The position numbers were made by a program, and so were the translations under genes. The notes beneath the pieces were generated by a model. That model did not search any database. It was not told the DNA's origin and was given only the letters and a program-made list of their open reading frames with translations. From contig JAEUHX010000058.1 of assembly GCA_016792805.1 (NCBI GenBank), forward strand, positions 140,228-204,227: a stretch of 64,000 bases of DNA. Reading direction: 5' to 3'. Source of the DNA: Planctomycetota bacterium. Its GTDB lineage: Bacteria > Planctomycetota > UBA1135 > JACQFD01. The first letter of the stretch is position 1. Each line of letters starts with the position of its first letter. This document shows positions 1-9,773 of this stretch, piece after piece.

Positions 1-87
1 CGTCGAGCCCGAACAGGCCCCGTCGGCAGTCGCAGTCCGAGCATGATCCGGCCCTGCTTGCGCTGCGTCAATTGGCGCGCCCCCGAT

Positions 88-1167
88 TCAGTGCGGTGTG
101 TGATTCCCGCACCGCCCCTGTTGAGGTCCCTGATTCGCCCCGCCCGCGGCGGGATCGATCGTGCTGCAGACCACATTGGCGCCTGCGTTGCCGGCGCTGC
201 ATTGGGAGTTGGCGGGCCCCGGCGTATTCGCACCCGCGAACGACGTGCAGGATGCGTTCGCCGTTCCCTTCAGCACGGAACAGGTCGCGCCGGTGCCACC
301 GACTCCAAAGACAGAACAGATTTGATTTCCAGCACTCACGGCCCCTCCCGGGTAGCCGGAGATCGCACTGCACTTATTCCCAAGGCCTCCCGCGGGAGCT
401 GCGGAGGACGAACAAAACGTAATCGACGGCGGAGGTCCCTGGGAGAACTCTGCGGTGCAAGTATTTGTTTTATTCGCCGCTGTATTTCCGACCGAACAGC
501 TCATGTGGCCCCCAGTTCCGCCGCCGCCAGTGCCGGACGTAGAACAATGGGGGAACCCGCCGATCGGTCCCTGGAATGCCGAGCAAGTCATTCCGCTGCT
601 CGGGACGCCTCCCGCTTGTCCCGTACCACCCGCACTGCATGACGACCCCGCATTATTATTGCCATTCGAGGCGGAGCACCGACTCGCGGTCATGGCACCG
701 GGCCCTCCCGAGGAGCAGCGGCCGCTTCCGGGATCATTACTATTCACCGCGCTGCAGGTTTGCGTCTGGGGATTCTGCCCGGCGCCGCCACCGGTCGCCG
801 AGCAACCCGATCCCGGGGGACCCTGCCCTCCGACGGCGGAGCAGCCGGCACGACCGCCGGCCCCCGCCTGCGAGCTCGTGAACGCGGGCTGGGCAGGTCC
901 CTGCTGGGGAGCACCTGCGGCCGGCTGCTGCGGGAGGCTCGCGGCCCAGGCCGGCAATCCCCAAGGCGGCTCGCACTCGGGGCTGAAGAAGGGAGTCCAG
1001 TCGGCGCGCGCATTGGTCTCGGCTCGTGGGACGGCGGCCGTCGCGAGCTGCCCGATCCCTGGCTGGTCGTTCCCCGGATGAACGAGCCCTCTTTTCAGGG
1101 CGACACCGAAGCCGAGGAGCATCAATGCCGAGGCGCAACGCGCGAGGAGGCAAAAGGAATGTCGCAT
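88..1167 (-). CDS. Exported protein with about 18 cysteine-initiated repeat units
   Basis: Function unknown. The start was placed at the ATG at 1165-1167, because a GGCGGAG ribosome-binding site lies a few bases upstream and the protein then opens with a hydrophobic signal peptide (residues 1-25). A proline/alanine-rich stretch follows. From about residue 109 to the end there is a run of units of 11-18 residues, each opening with Cys-Ser/Thr-x and otherwise made of Gly, Ala, Ser, Asn and Pro (CSAVGG, CSATGG, CSASNG, CSVFGV and similar). Each unit has a single cysteine. The spacing suggests a disulfide-linked or cross-linked surface or wall protein, but that is inference. I recognise no family. 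The next gene upstream on the same strand is 224 bases away. Confidence 0.7.
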   Translation of the reverse strand: MRHSFCLLARCASALMLLGFGVALKRGLVHPGNDQPGIGQLATAAVPRAETNARADWTPFFSPECEPPWGLPAWAASLPQQPAAGAPQQGPAQPAFTSSQAGAGGRAGCSAVGGQGPPGSGCSATGGGAGQNPQTQTCSAVNSNDPGSGRCSSGGPGAMTASRCSASNGNNNAGSSCSAGGTGQAGGVPSSGMTCSAFQGPIGGFPHCSTSGTGGGGTGGHMSCSVGNTAANKTNTCTAEFSQGPPPSITFCSSSAAPAGGLGNKCSAISGYPGGAVSAGNQICSVFGVGGTGATCSVLKGTANASCTSFAGANTPGPANSQCSAGNAGANVVCSTIDPAAGGANQGPQQGRCGNHTPH

Positions 1168-1391
1168 GGTCCGCTCCGCCGAGGCACGCCGCGGGCCGAC
1201 GGGAGTCCGCCCAAGGCGCAAGAAGGATGAAACACATCTGCAACAGATCTCGCGCGCCTTCGACAAGCCGATCGACGCCGCGAGAATGCGGACTCTGTGC
1301 GAGGGATCATCGGGCCCCAGGTTGAACTCGTCAAGCGGTGACAAACCTCGGGCGCGCAGTTCCAAATTGGAATTGCTCGAGAATCTCCTGC

Positions 1392-3029
1392 TTACTCCGG
1401 CACGGGAGATCCCGGACCCCAAATCACATTTTTCGGAGTTCCGTCGCAAGCCACAATTCGATAAGTGCCATAAGCTACATTTCGGAATCGAACAGCGCCG
1501 TCGTCTTTGGCCGGAACCTCCGCGACCGTCTCATACTCTTCCGAGCCGCCGCGCTTGCGCTCCAGACGAACCATCGCACCCGCCGGAGCATTCGCCTGAA
1601 TCGCGAGCCGGAAAATCTGGAGCTCAACGAGCTCCTCCCGCGCCTCGGGCCGAGACGTGACTACTTTGAAATCCTTCAGCGCATCGGACTCATCGGGCGG
1701 CTGCGCGAAGATCGTATAGCTCGCCCCCGGCTCGAGCGAGGCGAACCGGAAGTAGCCCGAGCTGTCTGTTTCTTGACGCTCAACAAAATAGCGGAAGGAG
1801 CGCGTGTCCTGCGCCCAAACTGCGGCCTTGGCCACGGGGAGGCCGGCCTCCGAGCGTACCCAGCCGTGAAGAATGCGGCTGCGGCGGTTTCGGAGCTGGA
1901 TCTCATCGGCCGACGAAAGGTGAACCTCCGACGTGCGCCCAGGTGCAACAAATACAAGCCGCGAAAATCGAGGTGCGTCCATTTCGCCTCGGCCGCGGAT
2001 TTCATAAATACCGGCCGGCACGCCGTCGAATTGAAACTCCGCGGCCTCTGAGGAGAGCGACTCTCGCTGCGTCCGCCCATGCAGCGCGCGAATCGATGCA
2101 GGGAGGAACCCGCGTTCCACAAATCCGTGGATCGAGCCCGATGCCGCCCCTGCCGCTGCGGGCACGGCCTCCGGGGACGGCGTGGCCCCGGAGCCGAAGA
2201 GCCAACGATGGGGCTCGTCCAGCAGATCGCTCAAAAGGATCTCGCCGACGATCTGTAGCTTCGGCTCCGCGCCGGTCTCGAGCGAAAGCCTCCCCGCGGC
2301 GGCGTTCGCGCCAACCTTCCAGCTCCCGAGGAACTTCACAGATCGATCCTGCTCCAGCCACGCGAAACCCGAGGACGCCTGTCCCCCCGGACCTGTGAAA
2401 CGGGCGACTCCGTCGCGCACCTCGGAACGCCATGCGCCAGCGAAGAGCCCCGTTGAGGTAAGCCAAACCGCTGAGGCGGCGCCGGGCGCAAGCAGCGATT
2501 CCTCGATTGGGAGTTCCAGCGGCATCGCTTTCGAGAGCGTCGCATCCTGACCCCAGGAGGAATAGCCGTCGCGTACGACGAAGAGCTGCTTCCATCCGAC
2601 TGTGCGGCCCGGGAAGGTGGCGCGCATCGCCTTGGCCCCAGGGCGAGGCCGAGGAAACAAATAGACGCCGTCGGCGCCCGTCGTGGCCGTGGCCTCGATG
2701 GGCCACTGCGTGGAGAGGAGCCGCTCGCGGCGACCCGCGGGCTCCCTCGCCGCGTCGAGGACCGCCGCCACATCGAGAAGCTGCACCTGCGCTCCCGGGA
2801 GCGGCCGTCCGTCCTCATCGCGAATCGTGCCGCGGATGTCGGAGAACCGGTCGACGTGGTAGCTCGCAGCGTCGCCCGCGGCCACGCGCGCGCGATGGGC
2901 CTCCCAAAGCGCTCGGTCCGTCTCACCCCGTGACTTCTCTGCCAGCCACAGGACCGTACCTGTGGCGAGGCCGCAGAGGGCAACACCGACCAGGAGAAGA
3001 GCCGCTGGGTTTCTTGTAGCGTTTGCCAT
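1392..3029 (-). CDS. Membrane-anchored protein with carboxypeptidase-regulatory-like domains
   Basis: A 545-residue protein with an N-terminal signal anchor (about residues 8-30). A first CarboxypepD_reg-like beta-sandwich lies near residues 65-155, with the typical pattern RGTIRDEDGRPLPGAQVQLL. A second lies near residues 385-460 (LHGWVRSEAGLPVAKAAVWA). The middle region is beta-rich and unassigned. Such domains are usually non-catalytic and are common in large extracellular proteins. No catalytic motif was seen. It may belong with the cysteine-repeat gene downstream on the same strand. The domain type is fairly secure from pattern; the role is unknown. Confidence 0.75.
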   Translation of the reverse strand: MANATRNPAALLLVGVALCGLATGTVLWLAEKSRGETDRALWEAHRARVAAGDAASYHVDRFSDIRGTIRDEDGRPLPGAQVQLLDVAAVLDAAREPAGRRERLLSTQWPIEATATTGADGVYLFPRPRPGAKAMRATFPGRTVGWKQLFVVRDGYSSWGQDATLSKAMPLELPIEESLLAPGAASAVWLTSTGLFAGAWRSEVRDGVARFTGPGGQASSGFAWLEQDRSVKFLGSWKVGANAAAGRLSLETGAEPKLQIVGEILLSDLLDEPHRWLFGSGATPSPEAVPAAAGAASGSIHGFVERGFLPASIRALHGRTQRESLSSEAAEFQFDGVPAGIYEIRGRGEMDAPRFSRLVFVAPGRTSEVHLSSADEIQLRNRRSRILHGWVRSEAGLPVAKAAVWAQDTRSFRYFVERQETDSSGYFRFASLEPGASYTIFAQPPDESDALKDFKVVTSRPEAREELVELQIFRLAIQANAPAGAMVRLERKRGGSEEYETVAEVPAKDDGAVRFRNVAYGTYRIVACDGTPKNVIWGPGSPVPE

Positions 3030-3373
3030 GGCGAGGATGCTCCCGCGAACCCCGGAGCGGACGCGGATCCTACAAGCGACCCGCCGGGCTCGCGCCAGGA
3101 GGACGTCTCAAAAGTGCTCCGCAGAGCGAGCGCGAGAAGTCGTCCCCCAGCGCAAGAAGCCTCGCCGCAGTCGCAGCCAAGGAGTTCCGTCGAGGACGAG
3201 GCGACTCAGCGATGGGCGACGAGGCCCGCGCGCAGCTCGGATGACTTTTGAAACGTCCTCCCCGATTCTCCCGATGGCGGCTGCGTCCCTTGACTGCAGC
3301 GCGCCGTCGGCGAGGCTCATGGGCCCGGCGCCGCGCGGCGCCCTCCCCGCCCCGCCCCCAAGCAGACGGCCCC
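3030..3373. other. Divergent intergenic region containing repeat copy A
   Basis: These 344 bases lie between divergently transcribed genes. They contain one 158-bp copy of the inverted-repeat element (3101-3258). I see no clear promoter and no other gene. The flanking parts are GC-rich and low in recognisable signal. Confidence 0.5.
3101..3258 (-). repeat. Inverted-repeat (MITE/REP-like) element, copy A, with 84-bp insertion
   Basis: The ends read GGACGTCTCAAAAGTG and CTTTTGAAACGTCC and are near-perfect inverted repeats. Relative to copies B (15475-15548) and C (29042-29115) it is in reverse orientation, and its centre is split by about 84 extra bases after GCGAGCGCGA. No ORF for a transposase is present. 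The right end of the element reaches into the 5' side of the following cytochrome gene's open frame. Confidence 0.75.
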
Positions 3374-6300
3374 TTGCCCCATCCCTCGATCGCGCTGGCT
3401 CCGGCGTTCGCGCTCTTGGCGGGAGCGTCGCCGGCCTTCTTACAAAAACAGGACGCCGAGGAGCAGTTTGAGAAAAAGGTTCGGCCTCTCTTCGCGGCCC
3501 ATTGTTACGAGTGCCACGGGAAGGGAGCCGAGCGGGTCGAGGGAGGATTATTGCTGGAGGACGGCGGCTGGATGCGCGGCGATTCCGGACCCGCCGTCGT
3601 TCCGGGAGACCCCGACGCGAGCCGCCTCATCCAGGCCGTGCGCTACACGAATCACGACCTCGAGATGCCGCCGGCTGGAAAATTGAGCGACGAACAGATC
3701 CGGATTCTTGAGGATTGGGTGCGCGCCGGCGCCCAGGGGGCGCGCGACGCGAGCAAGGAGAAGGCGGCGCCGGTTCGGGCGCCGTCGCCGGCCGAGGCCG
3801 CGAGAGATTTTTGGGCTTTCGCGTCATACGGCGACCCGAAGCCGCCCTCCGTACAGAACGCGTCGTGGCCGCGCGGCGATCTCGATCGCTTCGTGCTTGC
3901 GAAGCTCGAAGCAGCCGGCCTCGAACCCGCCCCTCCCGCGGACCGCCGGACGTGGCTGCGCCGCGTCACTTGGGATCTCACAGGGCTTCCGCCTACCCCA
4001 AGCGAGATCCAACAATTCGAGGAGGATCGTTCGGAGCGCGCGTTTGAAATCGTCGTTGAGCGGCTCCTGGCGTCGCCCGCCTACGGGGAGCGATGGGCGC
4101 GCCACTGGCTCGACGTAGCTCGCTACGCCGACAGCAACGGCCTCGACGAGAATCTTGCGATCGCCAATGCGTGGCGATATCGCGACTATGTGGTGCGCGC
4201 ATTCCAGGAGGACAAGCCTTACCACCAATTCGTGACGGAGCAGCTCGCCGGCGATTTGTTGCCTGAGCCGGAAGACGCCAAGGCGTTGAAAGATCAGCTC
4301 ACGGCCACGGGATTCTTGGTGCTCGGGCCGAAGATGCTCGCGGAGCAGGACAAGGAGAAGCTGCTGATGGACACGGTCGACGAGCAGGTCGACGTGGCCG
4401 GCAAAGCATTCCTGGGACTCACGCTTGGATGTGCGCGATGCCATGATCACAAATTTGATCCGATCAGCCAGCGCGATTACTACGCCATGGCGGGGATCTT
4501 CCGCAGCACGGCGACCTTCGCAAACACGGGCTTCGTGTCGCGATGGCGCCAGAGCGAGCTCGCATCGAGCGCGGAGCGCAAGGAGCGCGATGCGTGGATG
4601 GCCGCGCGCCAGTCGGCCGGCGAGCGGCTCGAGAAACTCTCCCGCGATGCGCGCGAGGAGTGGCTTTCGAGCCGGCGCGCCGACTTCGCGCGCTATCTGT
4701 GCGCGGCAACGGCGCCGGCTCGGGAGATACAATTCTTCCAGGCAGAGGATTTGGCGCGAGGAACGCTCGGCGTCGACCGCAATCAGTGGGGTTCGGCAGA
4801 AACCGTCATCGTGCGGACGACGATGGCGGGGCCGCAGTTCGCGGAATACGACGTCGTGGTTCCTGAGGGCGGATCCCACGATTTATACGTTCGTTACGCA
4901 TCGGCCGAGCGCCGCCCCATGCGCGTGATGCTCGACGGCGCCTTGGCCGCCGAGGCGCTGGCGGAGTCGACGGGGAGCTTCTTCCCCGATGGCCAGCGGT
5001 GGAAAAAGGCAGCCACGCTGAGCTTGAAGCCGGGGAAGAACACGGTGCGGCTCGAAGCCACTGTGGCTTCGGTCCCCCACCTCGATGCGCTCTTGCTGGC
5101 CCGTGGCGCCGCCGCGGCGCCTTTGGGCGCCGGGGCCGAGCTCGAGCCCGAGATCTTACAGATGTCGGCCGTGATGCTGGCGTCGACGGCCCGAACCAAA
5201 GATTCCGTTCTCGAATTATGGCATCGTGCCGCGGCACTCCCTTCGGGGTCCTTCTCTTCGGAGATCGCGCCACTGTGGAGTTCCCTGCGCGCGGAGCGGG
5301 CAGCCGGTTCGCTATCGCTTGCGGCGCCGGTGGGCGCATTGCTCGACGCGCCCGCTCCGAGCACGCTCGAGGATCTCGCGGCGCGCTACCAGGCCGTGCT
5401 CGCGACGGTCGACGCGCAATGGCGCGCCGCGGTCGCGCGGGCGCGGGCTGAGAAGCGCCCGGAGCCGAAGGCGCTCGAAGACAAAGAATCGGAAAGCCTT
5501 CGGCAGATCTACCATGGCTCGAGCGGCCCCTTTGCGCTGACGGATGCACAGCTCGAGTCGAAGTATACGAAAGAGGTCGCGACCGCCATCGCCGACGCCC
5601 GCACAGAGGTCGATTCGCTCGAGAAGCGCAAGCCGAAGCCGTTCGAGCTCGCGCCGGCCGTCGCCGATGGCCCCGCGATGGATCTCCCCATTCACATCCG
5701 CGGAAGCCACCTCAACAAAGCCAAGGACGCCGTCCCGCGCGGATTCCTGAGCATTCTCGGACAGGCTCTCCCGGCTCCGCCGATTCCCCAAGGATCGAGC
5801 GGGCGGCTCGAGCTCGCGCGCTGGATCACGGATCCAAAGAATCCGCTCGCGGCCCGCGTGATGGTCAATCGGATTTGGCAGGGGCATTTCGGCGAGGGCA
5901 TTGTAAGAACGCCTTCGAATTTTGGGCTCCGAGGCGATCCGCCGAGCCACCCCGAGCTGCTGGATTGGCTCGCAGCTCGATTTGTGGAGTGTGGCTGGTC
6001 CGTGAAGTCCATGCACCGAATGGTGGTGCTGTCATCCACCTATCGCATGTCGAGCTTCGGCCAGGAGAAGGCGCGCGCGCTGGATCCGGAAAATCGGCTT
6101 CTCTCGCGGATGCCGAGGAGGCGGCTCGATGCCGAGTCGATTCGCGACGGCGCCCTCGCCGTGAGCGGCCGGCTCGACCGCGCGGTTGGGGGCACGCTCC
6201 TGAGCACGGCCGATGGCGACTATGTGACGAACGACCAGAGCAGCAACCAGGCCCGCTACGCATCGCCGCGGCGCAGCCTCTATCTGCCGATCATTCGTAA

Positions 6301-6652
6301 CGCGATGTTCGATCTGTTTACTTCCTTCGATTACAACGATGCGAGCGTCGCCGTCGATCGGCGCCCCGTTACGACGGGCGCGCCCCAGTCCCTTTTCCTG
6401 CTGAACAGTCCGCTTTTCATCGAGAGCGCCGGGCAAATTGCGAGCGCAGTGGCGTCTCTGCCGGACGACGGCGCTCGGATTCGCGAAGCCTGGAGGCGCA
6501 TTCTCCTTCGCGATCCGGCCGCAGAAGAAGTGAGCTTCTCGGCCGCCTTCGTCGAGCGTGCACGGAAGACTGCACTTTCCTCGGAGATGCTCGCCTGGCG
6601 CGGCCTTTGCCAGGCGCTTCTCGCTTCCAACGAGTTCCTCTATGTCGATTGA
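3374..6652 (+). CDS. Planctomycete-type cytochrome c / DUF1549 / DUF1553 protein
   Basis: Domains in order: a signal peptide-like stretch; a class-I cytochrome c-like domain (PSCyt1) with CYECH near residue 45 and the distal methionine region DLEMPPAGKLSD; DUF1549 (PSCyt2), which carries a second haem-type motif GCARCHDHKFDPI near residue 354; a divergent middle with a carbohydrate-binding-like beta region; and DUF1553 (PSD1) at the C terminus (ARVMVNRIWQGHFGEGIV). The start is uncertain. The open frame extends upstream to a TTG at 3248 inside the repeat element. The TTG at 3374 is used here because a hydrophobic signal sequence begins there. The gene overlaps the DUF1501 gene by 11 bases. 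This pair is abundant in Planctomycetota and thought to act in periplasmic carbon degradation, but the reaction is not established. Confidence 0.88.
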   Translation: MPHPSIALAPAFALLAGASPAFLQKQDAEEQFEKKVRPLFAAHCYECHGKGAERVEGGLLLEDGGWMRGDSGPAVVPGDPDASRLIQAVRYTNHDLEMPPAGKLSDEQIRILEDWVRAGAQGARDASKEKAAPVRAPSPAEAARDFWAFASYGDPKPPSVQNASWPRGDLDRFVLAKLEAAGLEPAPPADRRTWLRRVTWDLTGLPPTPSEIQQFEEDRSERAFEIVVERLLASPAYGERWARHWLDVARYADSNGLDENLAIANAWRYRDYVVRAFQEDKPYHQFVTEQLAGDLLPEPEDAKALKDQLTATGFLVLGPKMLAEQDKEKLLMDTVDEQVDVAGKAFLGLTLGCARCHDHKFDPISQRDYYAMAGIFRSTATFANTGFVSRWRQSELASSAERKERDAWMAARQSAGERLEKLSRDAREEWLSSRRADFARYLCAATAPAREIQFFQAEDLARGTLGVDRNQWGSAETVIVRTTMAGPQFAEYDVVVPEGGSHDLYVRYASAERRPMRVMLDGALAAEALAESTGSFFPDGQRWKKAATLSLKPGKNTVRLEATVASVPHLDALLLARGAAAAPLGAGAELEPEILQMSAVMLASTARTKDSVLELWHRAAALPSGSFSSEIAPLWSSLRAERAAGSLSLAAPVGALLDAPAPSTLEDLAARYQAVLATVDAQWRAAVARARAEKRPEPKALEDKESESLRQIYHGSSGPFALTDAQLESKYTKEVATAIADARTEVDSLEKRKPKPFELAPAVADGPAMDLPIHIRGSHLNKAKDAVPRGFLSILGQALPAPPIPQGSSGRLELARWITDPKNPLAARVMVNRIWQGHFGEGIVRTPSNFGLRGDPPSHPELLDWLAARFVECGWSVKSMHRMVVLSSTYRMSSFGQEKARALDPENRLLSRMPRRRLDAESIRDGALAVSGRLDRAVGGTLLSTADGDYVTNDQSSNQARYASPRRSLYLPIIRNAMFDLFTSFDYNDASVAVDRRPVTTGAPQSLFLLNSPLFIESAGQIASAVASLPDDGARIREAWRRILLRDPAAEEVSFSAAFVERARKTALSSEMLAWRGLCQALLASNEFLYVD

Positions 6653-8054
6653 GCTTCCCAGACACGATCGCTGCGAATGCACCTTGGGGCGCCGGCAGCT
6701 GCTCCAAGAGTGGTGCTTGGGTTTCGGCTCGATCGCCGCAGCGGCGTTGCTCGGCGGGCGGTCGGCGATTGCGGGAGGAGTGCAGGGGCCGCATTTCCCC
6801 GCGCGCGCGAAGCGGGTGATCTTCCTCTTCATGCACGGCGGTCCCTCACAAATCGATACTTTCGATTACAAACCAGCCCTGCAGCGCGACCACGGGAAGC
6901 CGCTGCCGTTTGCGAAGCCGCGCGTCCAGTTCGCGCCGACGGGCAACTTGATGGCGTCGCCGTGGAAGTTCCAACAATACGGACAGTCGGGAGCGTGGGT
7001 CAGTGAGCTGTTTCCAAATGTGGCGCAGCACGTCGACAAGCTCTGCTTCGTGAAGTCGCTCCACGGCACCAACGAGGCCCACGGCGGGGCGCTGCTGGCG
7101 CTCCACACCGGCAGCGACACCTTCGTGCGCCCGAGCATGGGCTCCTGGATTTTGTATGGTCTCGGTTCCGAAAATCAGAACCTCCCGGGATTCATCACGC
7201 TCTGTCCGACTCTCGGCCATGGGGGCGTGAATAATTGGTCATCAGCATTCCTTCCCGGGATCTACCAGGGCACCCCCGTCGGCAACGCCGGTGTGCCCGC
7301 TTCGAAGGCGGCGATCGAACATCTGCGGCACCCCGACGCGTCGCGCGAGCTTCAGCGCGCGCAGCTCGACCTGTTGCAGACACTGAATCGGGCCCATAGC
7401 GAGAGCCGGGGACACGAGGACGCCCTGGAGTCCCGCATTCAGTCCCACGAGCTGGCCTTCCGGATGCAGACGCAGGCGCCCGAGATTTTTGACCTCTCGG
7501 CGGAGAGCGATGCGACGAAGAAGCTCTATGGTCTGGATGACCCGGTGACTGAGAATTTTGGCCGGCAATGTCTCACGGCGCGCCGGCTCGCGGAGGCGGG
7601 AGTGCGTTTTGTGCAGTGCTCCCATAGCTATAAATGGGATCAGCATGAGAAGCTCAAGGAAGGGCACGAGCGCAATTCCCTGGAGGTCGACAAGCCGATC
7701 GCGGGTCTCCTCGCCGATCTTGAGTCGCGAGGTCTGCTTCAGGACACGCTTGTCTTCTGGGCAGGCGAGTTCGGCCGCACTCCGACGGTGCAGGGAGGCG
7801 ACGGCCGAGATCACAATCCCCACGGTTTCACTGTGTGGATGGCGGGAGGCGGCGTGAAGGCGGGCATCAGCTATGGAGCGACCGACGACTACGGCTTCTA
7901 TGCGACGTCGGACAAATTGCATATTCATGATTTTCACGCAACGCTTCTCCATCTCCTCGGGCTCGACCACGAGAAGCTCACCTATCGCTACTCCGGCCGC
8001 GACTTCCGCCTGACCGACGTCGCGGGCCGCGTCGTGAAGGAGATCCTCGTGTAG
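6642..8054 (+). CDS. DUF1501 family protein (sulfatase-like fold)
   Basis: A 470-residue DUF1501 protein, the usual partner of the DUF1549/DUF1553 cytochrome encoded just upstream. The start ATG at 6642 lies inside the upstream gene (11-base overlap), so the two are probably translationally coupled. The N terminus has GRRQLLQEW followed by a hydrophobic stretch, which resembles a Tat signal and predicts export in folded form. Family signatures include FLFMHGGPSQIDTFDYKP near residue 60, VFWAGEFGRTPTVQGGDGRDH near residue 400 and the histidine-rich HIHDFHATLLHLLGLDHEKL near the end. These resemble alkaline-phosphatase/sulfatase metal sites. The biochemical role is unproven. Confidence 0.9.
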   Translation: MSIELPRHDRCECTLGRRQLLQEWCLGFGSIAAAALLGGRSAIAGGVQGPHFPARAKRVIFLFMHGGPSQIDTFDYKPALQRDHGKPLPFAKPRVQFAPTGNLMASPWKFQQYGQSGAWVSELFPNVAQHVDKLCFVKSLHGTNEAHGGALLALHTGSDTFVRPSMGSWILYGLGSENQNLPGFITLCPTLGHGGVNNWSSAFLPGIYQGTPVGNAGVPASKAAIEHLRHPDASRELQRAQLDLLQTLNRAHSESRGHEDALESRIQSHELAFRMQTQAPEIFDLSAESDATKKLYGLDDPVTENFGRQCLTARRLAEAGVRFVQCSHSYKWDQHEKLKEGHERNSLEVDKPIAGLLADLESRGLLQDTLVFWAGEFGRTPTVQGGDGRDHNPHGFTVWMAGGGVKAGISYGATDDYGFYATSDKLHIHDFHATLLHLLGLDHEKLTYRYSGRDFRLTDVAGRVVKEILV

Positions 8055-8131
8055 CAACGGTCCGAGGGCCGAGACGGACCACCTACGACACATCATTGAG
8101 TTCTTCGGCCGACTGAGGTGCTTCGACTGCC

Positions 8132-9766
8132 ATGCGTCATGGAATCCTCCTCACCGCAGCAATCTTTGTGTCTTCCCCGCTCCCATCTTTGGCGGCGCAG
8201 ACCACACTCTTCTCAACGGATACATCGGGATTCGGGAATCCGACATCGCTGGACGGAGGCGGCGACGTGGATGGGGACGGCACGCCCGACTTTATTACTT
8301 CGGCCTTCTCCACGACCGGGACGATTGTTTGGTCGGGAGCCAGCGGAGCACAGATCCTGACGCTGAAGCTCCCCTACTCGCCAGTGCTTCTCTTGTATGG
8401 CACCTCCGTCGCCGACATCGGAGATGTGAATCTCGACGGCCGCCGCGACATTGCCGTCGGCGCGCCGATGAATGACAAGCCGTATGGGTATGACCTCATC
8501 CCCGGGATGGTTTTTGTTTGCTCCGGTGCGGACGGGTCGCTGATGTATCGCGTTGCAGGGGTTGACAACTCCGCAACGGTCAACGATTTCGGCAAGTCAG
8601 TCTCCGCGATCGGAGACATCACTGGAGACGGCATCCCGGACTTCGCTGCCGCTGACCCTGGGCTTGCCTTCGTGCGAGTGATCTCCGGCTGGGATGGACT
8701 CGTGCAAATGCATGTGCAGTCCTCGGGCGGCTTCGGCGCGTCGATGAGCGGCGCTGGCGATGTGAATCTCGATGGATTCGTAGATCTCGTTGTGAGCCGA
8801 CCGGGCGGATCGCCGCCCTCCGTGCAAGTGCGGTCGGGCCTCGATATGTTGGTCGTCTGCGAGTTTCTGGCGGCGGCGCCGTTCTTTCTGTATGGATTCG
8901 CGGTCTCGGGAGGCTCCGATGTCGACGCCGACGGGGTACCCGATATTTTAGTGGGAGACCCCGGACACATCGGTTCACCTGCATTCCCAGGCGCAGCGTA
9001 TCTCTATTCGGGCGCGAGCGGCGTGCTCCTCAGGACCCACATGGGAACTCACGCATCGAGCCGATTCGGAGCCGGAGTCGAGTTTCTCAAGGATGCCACG
9101 GGCGACGGCATCGATGATTATGGGATCGCAGCCCCGAACGACACAGCGTTCGGCACGGGCCCAGAATCGGGGGCAGTTCGCCTCTTCTCCGGAGCGACGG
9201 GCGCAGTCAGCTCCACAGTGCACTTAAAAGGAGCCGCCGGCTCCGCGGGTCGCCTCATGGCGAGTGTCAACGATCTAAATGGCGACGGGCTCTCGGATCT
9301 CGTGGCATCGGATCCGCCCAACATCGCCGTGCGCGCGGTCTCCTTCGCACCGGGGCTCCAGCAGTACGGATTCCCAACGAATGCGTGTCTTGGAGACCAG
9401 ATCATGAATGCGACGCGCGTACCGAAGCTCGGAGAGAGCGCCTTCGAGTTCACATGCACGGGGCTCTTGAGCGGCGCCGCCAGTATTTGTGTTGTTACGG
9501 ACCGCGCCTTGATTCCCCCGGAGGACCCGTTTCAACTGGGGCTCCAGATGCACATCGATCTCCTCGGAGCTTCGGAGACGTTCGCGATACCGATGGTGAC
9601 AAACGCAGCCGGCTTCGGCATAGCCCCGGCTCCCATTCCCAACGACGCCGCACTCGTGAACCGCTCCTACTTCGCTCAAACGATCACTCTTTTCCCGCCG
9701 GGCTCCTGCCTTCCGTGGCAAACCCTGAGCGCCTCAAGAGCGCTGGTGGTCACCCTTCTCTTATGA
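8132..9766 (+). CDS. Secreted FG-GAP (integrin alpha-like) repeat protein
   Basis: A 544-residue protein with a cleavable signal peptide ending near LPSLAAQ. It carries at least seven FG-GAP-type calcium-loop repeats, recognisable as DVDGDGTPDF, DVNLDGRRDI, DITGDGIPDF, DVNLDGFVDL, DVDADGVPDI, DATGDGIDDY and DLNGDGLSDL. These should form a seven-bladed beta-propeller over residues 30-415. A C-terminal beta domain of about 120 residues follows (from CLGDQIMNATRVP), of the kind seen on many large exported proteins of this lineage. It is likely extracellular or surface-bound. The gene is alone on its strand here and converges on the HAF-repeat gene. Confidence 0.85.
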   Translation: MRHGILLTAAIFVSSPLPSLAAQTTLFSTDTSGFGNPTSLDGGGDVDGDGTPDFITSAFSTTGTIVWSGASGAQILTLKLPYSPVLLLYGTSVADIGDVNLDGRRDIAVGAPMNDKPYGYDLIPGMVFVCSGADGSLMYRVAGVDNSATVNDFGKSVSAIGDITGDGIPDFAAADPGLAFVRVISGWDGLVQMHVQSSGGFGASMSGAGDVNLDGFVDLVVSRPGGSPPSVQVRSGLDMLVVCEFLAAAPFFLYGFAVSGGSDVDADGVPDILVGDPGHIGSPAFPGAAYLYSGASGVLLRTHMGTHASSRFGAGVEFLKDATGDGIDDYGIAAPNDTAFGTGPESGAVRLFSGATGAVSSTVHLKGAAGSAGRLMASVNDLNGDGLSDLVASDPPNIAVRAVSFAPGLQQYGFPTNACLGDQIMNATRVPKLGESAFEFTCTGLLSGAASICVVTDRALIPPEDPFQLGLQMHIDLLGASETFAIPMVTNAAGFGIAPAPIPNDAALVNRSYFAQTITLFPPGSCLPWQTLSASRALVVTLLL

Positions 9767-9773
9767 AGAATTG

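Noticed and set aside
1..87. Start of a further minus-strand gene at the left edge
   Set aside because: A frame MLGLRLPTGPVRAR could run off the edge from 45 downward, but fewer than 15 codons are visible and there is no clear start signal.
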